Source of the DNA: Chryseobacterium formosense
GTDB taxonomy: Bacteria; Bacteroidota; Bacteroidia; Flavobacteriales; Weeksellaceae
Length of the DNA: 64,000 nt
Direction of reading: 5' to 3'
NCBI RefSeq assembly: GCF_900116415.1
Contig: NZ_FPAP01000004.1
Location: 186,001 to 250,000, forward strand
Of the stretch, positions 37,674 through 45,831 are shown one piece after another. The notes under the pieces are model-generated. The model was not told where the DNA came from and ran no database searches. It saw nothing but the letters and a program-made list of their open reading frames with translations. The first letter of the stretch is position 1. Each line of letters begins with the position of its first letter. A program made the translations under genes and the position numbers.

Positions 37674-38537
37674 TTAATCTTTTAAAATTGTCTGAGAAAC
37701 CGGCTTATTATCTACAAATCCCGTTACTATATAATTACCTTTTTGTAATTCAGAAACATTTAAAGAAAAACCATTCTTCAAAGAAGCTGATTTTACAAGC
37801 TGACCTGATAATGTATAAACTTTAATATCTCTCACCTCCGTAGCGAAAATAATTTCCTCATTTTTAACCAATGAATTTTTAATAAATATTGATTTTTGAA
37901 AAAGATCTCTCACATCATTTACTGCCAAAACACCTGATGTTGATTGTGGCGTAGGTAAACTTATTGTAAAATCAACATTGTTATTATTGGTATCGCCAAT
38001 AGTTCTGGTAATTGAGTTTAAAATAGTCGGTGACGGAGCAGAACCTGCACCTTCATACTGATTCGCCAATCCATACCCTACAAAATCTAATACATTTGAC
38101 GAAGTTGGTCCGGTAATTTGAGTAGAGTTACTTGCCAAAGCAACCTTTCCTGAAGTAAGCGCAAGACCAATACCTACACCAACACTTGGTGAACCATCGA
38201 AATTCAGAAAAACAGCTACTATAAGATTTGGATTAAGTAAATTAATCAGCCCTCCCAATCCCTCAGATCCTTGTTGAATTAAGTACGTCTGTCCCGGAGC
38301 TAAGGTAATATTGGGCAATGTATTGTACTGAGTAAAAGATCCTGAAGAAGATGCATATTGAATAGTTGCACCATTAAGTGTGGAAGTAGATGAACCTATA
38401 TTTTTCAATTCTATGAAATCATTTGTAATGGCAGCTCCTAAAATCCCGCCACCGGTATAGATTTCATTAATTACAATCTGAGCATTAAAAAATGCAACTA
38501 TCGAAACGAGTCCGATAAAAGTAAAGACTTTTTTCAT
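37674..38537 (-). CDS. Secreted lamin-tail-domain protein with T9SS-type tail (copy 1)
   Basis: 287 residues: signal peptide (to FNAQ), lamin-tail domain starting IVINEIYTGGG and including LNGATIQYASSSGSF and DFVGYG, and a C-terminal type A sorting-like tail (IKVYTLSGQLVKSASLKNG ... GNYIVTG). The tail suggests export by the type IX system and attachment at the surface. The lamin-tail domain is a beta-sandwich often found in secreted nucleases or adhesins, but no enzyme domain is present here. It is a paralogue of the next gene on the same strand. Own -7 box at 38573-38580. Confidence 0.85.
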   Translation of the reverse strand: MKKVFTFIGLVSIVAFFNAQIVINEIYTGGGILGAAITNDFIELKNIGSSTSTLNGATIQYASSSGSFTQYNTLPNITLAPGQTYLIQQGSEGLGGLINLLNPNLIVAVFLNFDGSPSVGVGIGLALTSGKVALASNSTQITGPTSSNVLDFVGYGLANQYEGAGSAPSPTILNSITRTIGDTNNNNVDFTISLPTPQSTSGVLAVNDVRDLFQKSIFIKNSLVKNEEIIFATEVRDIKVYTLSGQLVKSASLKNGFSLNVSELQKGNYIVTGFVDNKPVSQTILKD

Positions 38538-38572
38538 GGCGTAACATTTTGATTGTTTGATATTAAATTATG

Positions 38573-38580
38573 CAAAATTA
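38573..38580 (-). promoter_or_regulatory. -7 box (TAATTTTG) of lamin-tail copy 1
   Basis: Exact TAnnTTTG, 35 bases before the ATG at 38537. A 19-base homopolymer lies about 45 bases further upstream. Confidence 0.45.
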
Positions 38581-38624
38581 ATACCATATCAATAAAATTA
38601 CGATTTAAAAAATCAAAATTTCAC

Positions 38625-38643
38625 AAAAAAAAAAAAAAAAAAA
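38625..38643. repeat. 19-base A homopolymer (T run on the minus strand)
   Basis: Nineteen uninterrupted A residues between the terminator of copy 2 and the promoter of copy 1. On the coding strand of copy 1 it is a T run about 87-105 bases upstream of the ATG. Confidence 0.9.
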
Positions 38644-38654
38644 CATTGACTGAA

Positions 38655-38679
38655 AAAACCGCCTCAAAAGAAGCGGTTT
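38655..38679 (-). terminator. Terminator after lamin-tail copy 2
   Basis: On the minus strand AACCGC / GCGGTT with a 10-base loop, followed by a T-run. It ends the transcript of the gene at 38710-39576. Confidence 0.75.
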
Positions 38680-38709
38680 ATATTATTTGTCTGATTAGTT
38701 TGAGTCAAA

Positions 38710-39576
38710 TTAGTTCTTCAAAATTTTCTGAGAAACTGCCTGATTGTTTACAGTTCCTGTAACGATGTAGTTACCTTCAGCTAAATCAGCAACGTTTAAT
38801 GTTCCGTTAGCTTTTACAGAAGCAGTTTTCACCAACTGACCTGATAAAGTATAAACTTTTACATCCTTAGCATCAGCCCCGAAAGTGATTTCGTCATTTT
38901 TAACGAAAGTGTTTCTCACGAAGTTTGATTTAGTTTTGTTTAAGTCTGATACAGCTAAAGTTGCTGATGTAGAATTTTGAGGTGTTGGAGCTCCAACAGC
39001 AAAATCTGCAGAGTTATTATTCGTATCGCCTGAAATTCGTGAAACAGAAGTTGTTGCTGAAGGAGAAGCTGTTGGCGCCCCGCCTTCGGATTGACTTGCC
39101 GTTGAACCATAACCCACAAAATCAACAACATTAGAACCCGTTGGACCACTAACTTGAGTAGCATTATTTGCAAGAGCTACTTTCCCTGCTCCAGCAGCCA
39201 TATTAAAACCTCCATTATAGGTATTTCCATTAGAAAAGCTAATATTAGATGTAACCTGATAATCAGCAGTAGGAAGGCTTGCGCCAGTAGTATTTGCTGT
39301 TGAAGGAACCATCTCTATTAAGTATTTTTGACCTGGAGTCAAAGTAATATTAGGCAACGTTGTATAACTATTAAAAGTTCCTGATGCAGAAGCATATTGT
39401 AAAGTTGCACCATTAAGAGTAGCCGTTGTAGTTCCTAAATTTGTTAACTCAACAAAATCATTAATGTAAACTGATGTTCCAGCGCCACCACCTCCATATA
39501 CTTCATTAATCACAATCTGTGCATTTGCAAAAGCCGCAACCGCAACAACTCCTAAAACTGTAAAGATTTTTTTCAT
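38710..39576 (-). CDS. Secreted lamin-tail-domain protein with T9SS-type tail (copy 2)
   Basis: 288 residues, same architecture as the neighbour: signal peptide, lamin-tail domain (IVINEVYGGGGAGTS, LNGATLQYASASGTF, DFVGYGST) and type A sorting-like tail (VKVYTLSGQLVKTASV ... NYIVTGTV). The two are clearly paralogous from signal peptide to tail and in tandem, each with its own promoter. The exported protein is probably a surface or released adhesin-like molecule; no catalytic residues can be assigned. Confidence 0.85.
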   Translation of the reverse strand: MKKIFTVLGVVAVAAFANAQIVINEVYGGGGAGTSVYINDFVELTNLGTTTATLNGATLQYASASGTFNSYTTLPNITLTPGQKYLIEMVPSTANTTGASLPTADYQVTSNISFSNGNTYNGGFNMAAGAGKVALANNATQVSGPTGSNVVDFVGYGSTASQSEGGAPTASPSATTSVSRISGDTNNNSADFAVGAPTPQNSTSATLAVSDLNKTKSNFVRNTFVKNDEITFGADAKDVKVYTLSGQLVKTASVKANGTLNVADLAEGNYIVTGTVNNQAVSQKILKN

Positions 39577-39610
39577 AACTTAATTTTTTAATTATTAATA
39601 ATTTACATAG

Positions 39611-39618
39611 CAAAAATA
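39611..39618 (-). promoter_or_regulatory. -7 box (TATTTTTG) of lamin-tail copy 2
   Basis: Exact TAnnTTTG, 34 bases before the ATG; a TTG lies about 21 bases further upstream. Confidence 0.5.
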
Positions 39619-39667
39619 AGGCTATTTTTCCATTTGAGACAATATTCAGGTTAATTTTCTGTTAATA

Positions 39668-42600
39668 ATGCTAAAACTCCTACCGTTCACATTTTTTAGT
39701 TATTTTTACCAATTATTTTTTAAAGACTTGCGGAATTCTATTTTGATATTCTTCCTTTTTTTTCTGGGCTTATCTTTGAATAACGCTCAAATTTTTACGT
39801 GGAAGAACCCCAACATTCCGAAAGATTCTGCATCAACAAAGAATGACAGTATTTTAGCGATAAAAAAAGACAGTATTCTTGCTTTCAGATTCGGGCAGGA
39901 TATTTTTGCAAAAGACACCATGGATTTTGTGAAAACACAGAACCGTATTATTGTAGACGAAGCTGTTCTGGCAAAAAATGATTCCAAGAGATTTTTAGGG
40001 GAACTCAATTCAAAAGGTTCCATTATTCGAGGGATCACATTTGGTAATAATCAGGGACAATCGGTTCAGAGCTCGATGGATCTTCAGATTTCGGGAAGAC
40101 TTTCGAAAGATGTAACCGTTTTAGCAAGTATTTCCGATCACAACTTACCGATTCAGGCAGATGGTTATACGCAGACCTTAGAAGAATTCGACAAGATTTA
40201 CATGCAGCTTAATATTAAGGATAAATCTATTCTCAGAGCAGGGCATCTCGATTTGGTAGATTCTAAGAACTATTTTGCAAAATATCAGCGTCGAAGCATG
40301 GGACTTCAGTTTCAGACACAGTTTGGAACAGATAATAAAACCTTCGTTGATATTTCAGCCGGTGTGGCACGAAGTGAATTCCATAGAATCCGTTTTCAGG
40401 GAATTGAAGGAAACCAGGGGCCTTACCGCTTAACAGGTAAAAACGGCGAACAGTTTATTACGTTGATTTCAGGTTCTGAGCAGGTTTTCATCGATGGTAT
40501 TTTGATGAAGCGTGGAGAAAACCAGGACTATATTATTAATTATAATACAGGTGAAGTTACTTTTACCAGTTTCCGTCCGATTTTCCAGCAGAATTTCATT
40601 ACGATTTCATTTAATTATGCTAACCGAAATTATTCCAGATATTTATTCACCGGAAAATTAGAACATCAGAGAGAAAAGTTCAGAGTCGGACTAAACTGGT
40701 TTATGGAGAACGATAATAAAAATGCTCCGTTAGCTTTAAATTTATCCAAAGAAGATGAGCAGATTTTGGCTGATGCAGGAAATGATGCAAATCTGATGTA
40801 TGCTCCTTCGGGCGTTGTCGCAGAATATGATGTGAACAAAATTCTGTACAGCCTTGTTCCCGGTCCGAACGGAAATTATTATCAGTTTTCTACGGATGCC
40901 ACTCAGACTTTATATCAGGTTTCGTTTACGTATTTCGGAGCAAATCTTGGTGATTACAAGCTGAGCCAGACTACCAATAATGGTCGTGTTTTTGAATATG
41001 TTGGTCCTAATCTTGGTGATTATCGTGCAGTACGAAAATTACCTTCACCACAAAAATCTCAGGTTTATACTGTAAATTCTGAATACTTGCTAAAAGACGG
41101 AAAAATCGGGGCAGATGTTTCATTGAGCAATTATGACATCAATTTATTTTCGTCGAAAGATTCAGATCAGAATCTGGGATATGCAGCAAGGATTTTCGGG
41201 AATAAAACATTTACTAAAAACAGCTGGAAAGGAACACCAAGTTTTGAATATCAATACATCGACAGACAATTTCATATTTTAGACCGAATTAATGATGTAG
41301 AATTTTCCCGTGATTTCAACTTAACTCAGGAATTTAATGGTCTCACTCAAAACCGTTTTATTTTTAGCTTTCAGAATAAATGGAACAATAAATCCACTCT
41401 AAATTATCGTGTCAATTATCTCGACGAAAGAGATTCTTACAAGGGGATAAAAAATGACCTTGATTTCGGATGGATCAAAGGAAAATTTAATACAAAAGGA
41501 AACTTTTCTTACCTGAACACCAATGCGCTTCTTCAGGATACCAAATTTATTCGTGGTGGAGCAGGAACCGAATATACCGGCAAAAAAGGAAGCTGGGCAG
41601 TCGGCGGAAGCATGGAGAACAACGAAAAAAAGTATAACGATACCGATCTGATGGATGTCACCAGTTTCAGCTGGAAAGAATTGTTTGTTCAGAAAAAAAT
41701 CGGTGACAGTGCAAGAACAAAACTTTTATCTAAAATCTATGTAAGAGACAACGACTCCGTGCGTGATAACCGTCTTCAGAACATGAACAGAATCTTAGGT
41801 TTCATGGCGGAAAGTCAGATCATTAAAACTGAAAAAACAACATTAAACGCTTTACTTCATTACAGAAAATTCTTTTATAAAAATGATGATGTAGACGTCA
41901 ATCAGAATAAAGATTTTGTGGTTGGAAATATTTTGTACAACCAACAGCTTTTCAAAAACGGAATGCGTCTTCAGGCTTTCTATGAATTAGGAAACGGGCA
42001 GGAAGCACAAAGAGAATTTCAGTATATCAAAGTTACAGACGGACAGGGAGTTTACAAATGGACCGATTATAACGGAGACGGAGTGCAACAGCTCGATGAA
42101 TTTGAGATTGCAGAATACTCCGATCTGGCTCAATATATCAGGATTTACACCAATTCGGTGCGGTATATTCCGTCCAACAAAAATAAATTACAGTTGGCAT
42201 TATTCGTGAACCCGTCAGTAATTTTCAGCTCGGAAAATAAGTTTTTAAAACGCTGGAATTTCAACATTTCATTAAACTCACAGAATTCCTTTTACAAAAA
42301 AGACAAAGTTTTGGTCTTAAATCCATTTGAAAAAGGCGAAAACCAGATTTTGAAAAATCAGAACATTCTGATGTCTGCTCAGTTCAACCCTACCGAAAAA
42401 TCGGGCTGGAACGGAAATTACCGTTTTATACAGAATGACAACCTCATCAATGCCAATTTCAGCAACGAAGAACGTAACCAGACCTCACATTTCGTAAACA
42501 TCGGGTATTGGTTCAATAAAGAATTTAGGATCGACTGGGAAAATTCTGTTCATGATCTGCAAAATTCATCACAATTATTTGCTACAAGAGATTACAGACT

Positions 42601-42991
42601 GAATAATTTTGAAACCAAGCCAAAAGCAACCTATAAATTCACAGATGCGATTCAGGCAGAATTCTCATCAGCTTACCGTGAAAAACAAAGAAAAGACGGC
42701 GAAGAATTGCTGAAAGCATTTGATATTACAGGAACGATCCAGTGGGAGCGTAAAAAAACGTCCATCAGAGGAAATTTCTCGTTTATCAATAATGATTTTA
42801 CAGGAAACAGTTTCAGCATTGTCGGGAACCAGATGCTCGATGGTTTAAAGCCTGGTAAAAATCAGGTTTGGAGTGTTTTCATTCAACAGGCAATCAACTC
42901 TTTCCTGCAGTTGAACTTAAATTACGAAGGAAGAAATTCCGGTGAGAGAACCATTCACATCGGAAGCATGCAGGTGAAAGCCAGTTTTTAG
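39668..42991 (+). CDS. Giant SprA-like outer-membrane beta-barrel protein
   Basis: 1107 residues. The N-terminus has a hydrophobic signal (SILIFFLFFLGLSLNNAQ) after a longer leader. The region GITFGNNQGQSVQSSMDLQISGRLSKDVTVLAS with SDHNLPIQADGYTQTLEEFDKIYMQL recalls the repeat found in the T9SS translocon protein SprA. The rest is alternating barrel strands with a C-terminal aromatic residue (VKASF). It is much shorter than SprA (over 2000 residues), so it is a relative, not SprA itself. It sits opposite two T9SS cargo genes; partner status is not shown. Confidence 0.72.
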   Translation: MLKLLPFTFFSYFYQLFFKDLRNSILIFFLFFLGLSLNNAQIFTWKNPNIPKDSASTKNDSILAIKKDSILAFRFGQDIFAKDTMDFVKTQNRIIVDEAVLAKNDSKRFLGELNSKGSIIRGITFGNNQGQSVQSSMDLQISGRLSKDVTVLASISDHNLPIQADGYTQTLEEFDKIYMQLNIKDKSILRAGHLDLVDSKNYFAKYQRRSMGLQFQTQFGTDNKTFVDISAGVARSEFHRIRFQGIEGNQGPYRLTGKNGEQFITLISGSEQVFIDGILMKRGENQDYIINYNTGEVTFTSFRPIFQQNFITISFNYANRNYSRYLFTGKLEHQREKFRVGLNWFMENDNKNAPLALNLSKEDEQILADAGNDANLMYAPSGVVAEYDVNKILYSLVPGPNGNYYQFSTDATQTLYQVSFTYFGANLGDYKLSQTTNNGRVFEYVGPNLGDYRAVRKLPSPQKSQVYTVNSEYLLKDGKIGADVSLSNYDINLFSSKDSDQNLGYAARIFGNKTFTKNSWKGTPSFEYQYIDRQFHILDRINDVEFSRDFNLTQEFNGLTQNRFIFSFQNKWNNKSTLNYRVNYLDERDSYKGIKNDLDFGWIKGKFNTKGNFSYLNTNALLQDTKFIRGGAGTEYTGKKGSWAVGGSMENNEKKYNDTDLMDVTSFSWKELFVQKKIGDSARTKLLSKIYVRDNDSVRDNRLQNMNRILGFMAESQIIKTEKTTLNALLHYRKFFYKNDDVDVNQNKDFVVGNILYNQQLFKNGMRLQAFYELGNGQEAQREFQYIKVTDGQGVYKWTDYNGDGVQQLDEFEIAEYSDLAQYIRIYTNSVRYIPSNKNKLQLALFVNPSVIFSSENKFLKRWNFNISLNSQNSFYKKDKVLVLNPFEKGENQILKNQNILMSAQFNPTEKSGWNGNYRFIQNDNLINANFSNEERNQTSHFVNIGYWFNKEFRIDWENSVHDLQNSSQLFATRDYRLNNFETKPKATYKFTDAIQAEFSSAYREKQRKDGEELLKAFDITGTIQWERKKTSIRGNFSFINNDFTGNSFSIVGNQMLDGLKPGKNQVWSVFIQQAINSFLQLNLNYEGRNSGERTIHIGSMQVKASF

Positions 42992-43175
42992 GAGCTGTTT
43001 GACTACATCCAGAAGATGAGTCATATTTTCTTATTTGAAGCTTTTTCCAGCTCTCCACTATATCTTTTTTGCCCCTGCTTTTCCTTTAAACAAAAAAGGA
43101 TGCCGTTGCGATCTGGGCTAGTTTTAGATTTTAAGACGATTGTGTTTTCAAACCAAAACTTTAGTATTATAAAAA
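42992..43175. repeat. Gene-free stretch with a repeat-like palindrome
   Basis: The stretch holds no credible gene. It contains the inverted pair CCTTT / AAAGG around TAAACAAA near 43080-43098 and text (GATGCCGTTGCGATCTGGGCTAG) of a style I associate with a dispersed Flavobacteriia intergenic element. Only a genome search would show whether it is repeated; no second full copy lies in this window. Confidence 0.35.
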
Positions 43176-43204
43176 ACAAAAACCACCCTTAAAAAGAGTG
43201 GTTT
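43176..43204 (-). terminator. Terminator of tRNA-Gln copy 1
   Basis: On the minus strand AAACCAC / GTGGTTT stem and a T-rich tail, directly after the tRNA. Confidence 0.8.
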
Positions 43205-43205
43205 G

Positions 43206-43276
43206 TAGACCCACAGGGATTCGAACCCCGACTGACGGTACCAAAAACCGGAGTGCTACCGTTACACTATAGGTCT
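43206..43276 (-). tRNA. tRNA-Gln (TTG), copy 1
   Basis: Cloverleaf on the minus strand: acceptor AGACCTA / TGGGTCT, D arm GTGT...GCAC, anticodon stem CCGGT / ACCGT (outermost C-T mismatch) with loop TTTTGGT giving anticodon TTG, T arm CGGGG / CCCTG with TTCGAAT. No encoded CCA. Confidence 0.93.
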
Positions 43277-43292
43277 GTATTTTTTGGTGAGG

Positions 43293-43300
43293 CAAATTTA
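43293..43300 (-). promoter_or_regulatory. -7 box (TAAATTTG) of tRNA-Gln copy 1
   Basis: Exact TAnnTTTG, 16 bases before the tRNA. Confidence 0.6.
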
Positions 43301-43389
43301 CATAAATTTTCTTTACGTACAAATGAATTTTACATTTTTTTGATTTTTTCCTTAAAATATTTTTAGCGAATAAGGTTTAAATATAACAA

Positions 43390-43419
43390 ACAAAAACCAC
43401 TCTTAAAAAAGAGTGGTTT
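43390..43419 (-). terminator. Terminator of tRNA-Gln copy 2
   Basis: AAACCACTCTT / AAGAGTGGTTT 11-bp stem. Nearly the same hairpin as that of copy 1. Confidence 0.8.
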
Positions 43420-43420
43420 G

Positions 43421-43491
43421 TAGACCCACAGGGATTCGAACCCCGAATGACGGTACCAAAAACCGGAGTGTTACCGTTACACTATAGGTCT
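43421..43491 (-). tRNA. tRNA-Gln (TTG), copy 2
   Basis: Same cloverleaf as copy 1, differing at two bases (D stem and variable loop); the D stem GTGT / ACAC is fully paired here. It lies exactly 215 bases from copy 1. Confidence 0.93.
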
Positions 43492-43508
43492 GTTTTATTT
43501 TGGTGATG

Positions 43509-43516
43509 CAAATTTA
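43509..43516 (-). promoter_or_regulatory. -7 box (TAAATTTG) of tRNA-Gln copy 2
   Basis: Identical box to that of copy 1, 17 bases before the tRNA. Confidence 0.6.
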
Positions 43517-43590
43517 AAGCTTTTTTCTTTATTTGCAAATCCTTTTTTAATTTTTCTTTAAATTTACATTACAATTTAACTGCCAGAAAC

Positions 43591-44619
43591 ATGCTGCTAG
43601 ACTTCAATAATCTCGGAATTAATAATTTACAACCTCAAACTGAATTCGAAAAAAAAGTGATTTTTTTTGTTGAAGAATGGCAGTCGGATTCTAAAACGGT
43701 GAAAGTACAGACTTCAGGTTCTACAGGAGTTCCCAAGGTTTTTGATATTGAAAAAGAGAAAATGCTAAACTCCGCTCAAATGACCTGTGATTTTTTAAAG
43801 CTTAAAAAAGGAAATACTGCTTTGCTTTGTCTTCCGATAGAATATATATCAGGAAAAATGATGGTGGTGCGTTCTTTCGAAAGAAAATTAAATCTATTTG
43901 TTGCTGATCCATCTTTAAAACCCTTAGAAAATCTTCATCAGGAAATTGATTTCTGTGCAATGACGCCTTTACAGGTAGAAAATTCTTTAGACAAAATTCA
44001 TTTCATAAAAAATCTGATCATTGGCGGAGCAGCCGTTTCAGAATCTTTAAAAAAGAAAATCACTCAAACACTAAAACTCTCCACCTCTGAAACAAAAATT
44101 TATGAGACTTACGGGATGTCTGAAACACTTTCACATATCGCATTAAAAAACATTTACCCAAATCCGGATGAATATTTTACTGTTTTTGAAAATATTGATA
44201 TTTCTAAGGATGAAAGAGGTTGCCTGAAAATTATTGCTTCAAAACTGAATTCTGAAATTTTGCAGACCAATGATCTTGTTGATATAAAAAATACAGATCA
44301 ATTCAAATTTTTAGGAAGAATTGATAATGTCATCAATTCGGGAGGTGCAAAAATTTTTCCCGAACAGCTTGAAACTTTGATAAAAAAAGAGATTACTAAT
44401 GAAGCTGTATTTTTAGCAATAGAAGATGAAAGTCTGGGACAAAAATTGATTTTGGTTATTGAAGGATCTGAAAACGAGAATCTCAAATCTCAAATCTCAA
44501 ATCTCACATTTGAAAAATCTTTCCATAAGCCGAAAAAAATTATCTTTATTGAAAAAATTCCGAGAACGCCAAATGGAAAAGTGAATCGATTAGAATTAAA
44601 AAAAAAATTGTCAGTCTAA
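43591..44619 (+). CDS. menE: AMP-binding acyl-CoA ligase, probable O-succinylbenzoate-CoA ligase
   Basis: 342 residues, shorter than most acyl-adenylating enzymes (about 450-500). Motifs: phosphate loop QTSGSTGVPKVF (about residues 40-51), IYETYGMSETLSHIA near 172, the hinge FLGRIDNVINSGGAKIFPEQ and the C-terminal catalytic lysine PNGKVNRLELKKKL. Compact forms of this kind in Flavobacteriia are usually annotated as MenE for menaquinone synthesis. That assignment is from family pattern; no other men gene is nearby to support it. Confidence 0.72.
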   Translation: MLLDFNNLGINNLQPQTEFEKKVIFFVEEWQSDSKTVKVQTSGSTGVPKVFDIEKEKMLNSAQMTCDFLKLKKGNTALLCLPIEYISGKMMVVRSFERKLNLFVADPSLKPLENLHQEIDFCAMTPLQVENSLDKIHFIKNLIIGGAAVSESLKKKITQTLKLSTSETKIYETYGMSETLSHIALKNIYPNPDEYFTVFENIDISKDERGCLKIIASKLNSEILQTNDLVDIKNTDQFKFLGRIDNVINSGGAKIFPEQLETLIKKEITNEAVFLAIEDESLGQKLILVIEGSENENLKSQISNLTFEKSFHKPKKIIFIEKIPRTPNGKVNRLELKKKLSV

Positions 44620-44696
44620 ACCACTCCGTCAAAAATTCTTGCGAATTTTCGCCATCCCTCCAAGGGAGGGGAATTTTTGTCATCAAAATATAATAT

Positions 44697-45089
44697 ATGA
44701 AAAACTTTACCTCAGAACTGGCTTATAAAACTTCACGAAGCAGCGGTGCAGGCGGACAAAACGTAAACAAAGTGGAAACTTCTGTTACAATAATGTGGGA
44801 TATTGAGGAAAGCAATTTCTTTTCAGACGAAGAAAAAAAATTAATCTATACTAAGCTTAAAAACCGCATCAATTCTGAAGGCATTTTGCAACTGACCGTT
44901 TCGGAATCCAGAACTCAGCTACAGAATAAGAAGATTGCCACCGAAAAAATTTTGGAATTGGTAGATCAAGCCTTAATTATTCCAAAGAAAAGATTCAAAA
45001 CAAAACCTTCTAAATCATCAGTTGAAAAAAGAATTCAGCAGAAAAAACAGCATTCGGATAAAAAAGAAAACAGACGTTTCAAATATTAA
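44697..45089 (+). CDS. arfB: Alternative ribosome-rescue factor / peptidyl-tRNA hydrolase
   Basis: 130 residues, typical of ArfB (YaeJ). The catalytic GGQ is in SSGAGGQNVNKVETSV (about residues 15-30), and the basic C-terminal tail (KRIQQKKQHSDKKENRRFKY) is the part that enters the mRNA channel of stalled ribosomes. It releases the peptide on ribosomes stuck at mRNA ends. It is too short to be a class I release factor. Confidence 0.92.
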   Translation: MKNFTSELAYKTSRSSGAGGQNVNKVETSVTIMWDIEESNFFSDEEKKLIYTKLKNRINSEGILQLTVSESRTQLQNKKIATEKILELVDQALIIPKKRFKTKPSKSSVEKRIQQKKQHSDKKENRRFKY

Positions 45090-45110
45090 GTCTCCGTATT
45101 TTGAAAAATA

Positions 45111-45118
45111 GTATTTTT
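45111..45118 (+). promoter_or_regulatory. -7 box (TATTTTTG) of the small barrel gene
   Basis: Exact TAnnTTTG, 17 bases before the ATG at 45136. Confidence 0.45.
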
Positions 45119-45135
45119 GCGGAAATTTCAATACA

Positions 45136-45804
45136 ATGTTCAGAAAACTAATGTTATTAGGAGTATGCGTTGCTCCGTTTCTTTTTTCAGCACAAGAAGC
45201 TGGTTTAGCACCACAACCAAAAGTTGCCGTAATGCCTTCTGTAGGATATGCTTGGCGTTTAGCAAAGACACCTTCAGGAATTACCAATGAAACAAAAAAT
45301 TACATCAAAGGCCTGAAAAGTGGTGTTGATGTAAGTATTGGCACTTATTATCTGCTTAATGGAAACGGAGCAATCGGATTAAAATATTCGGGTTATTTTG
45401 CATCAAGCGACGGAAGACTTACTGTTGCAGGACCGAATGGTCAGAATGTTTCGGGCTTCGTAAGTACAAAAGATAATATCAGCTTTATTGGTGCTTCTTA
45501 TATGTTTTCAAATTTTAAAGAAGATACCAGACATAAATTGTTTTATGATATTTCGTTAGGTGTAATTACCTACACAACCAAAACAGGAACTGTAAAAGGA
45601 ACAGGCTCAAATGTAGGTGCAGAAATTAATTTTGGATATCAATATGCATTGACTAACCAGATTTTCATTGGTCCAAAGATTGGAATGACCGGTGGAACAT
45701 TAAGCAAAATGAAATACAATGGTACTACAGTAAACTTCGGTGAAGAAGAAAGAGAAGGTTTAACCAGACTTTCTTTGAGTGCTGCTGCGACTTTCCGTTT
45801 TTAA
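45136..45804 (+). CDS. Small outer-membrane beta-barrel protein
   Basis: 222 residues: signal peptide (FLFSAQ), then alternating hydrophobic and polar strands with many glycines and aromatics (AIGLKYSGYFASSDGRL, NVGAEINFGYQYAL, GPKIGMTGG), ending in AATFRF with terminal Phe, the usual outer-membrane barrel signal. An 8-strand OmpA-like barrel is plausible. No ligand or function can be inferred. Confidence 0.75.
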   Translation: MFRKLMLLGVCVAPFLFSAQEAGLAPQPKVAVMPSVGYAWRLAKTPSGITNETKNYIKGLKSGVDVSIGTYYLLNGNGAIGLKYSGYFASSDGRLTVAGPNGQNVSGFVSTKDNISFIGASYMFSNFKEDTRHKLFYDISLGVITYTTKTGTVKGTGSNVGAEINFGYQYALTNQIFIGPKIGMTGGTLSKMKYNGTTVNFGEEEREGLTRLSLSAAATFRF

Positions 45805-45808
45805 ATTT

Positions 45809-45816
45809 TATCTTTG
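45809..45816 (+). promoter_or_regulatory. -7 box (TATCTTTG) of the deoxyhypusine-synthase-like gene
   Basis: Exact TAnnTTTG, five bases after the stop of the barrel gene and 15 before the next ATG. Confidence 0.5.
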
Positions 45817-45831
45817 TAAAAAATTTAAATA

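Noticed and set aside
42992..43205. Transposon end near the tRNA-Gln genes
   Set aside because: The GATGCCG... text resembles a dispersed element, but no transposase, target duplication or second copy is visible here.
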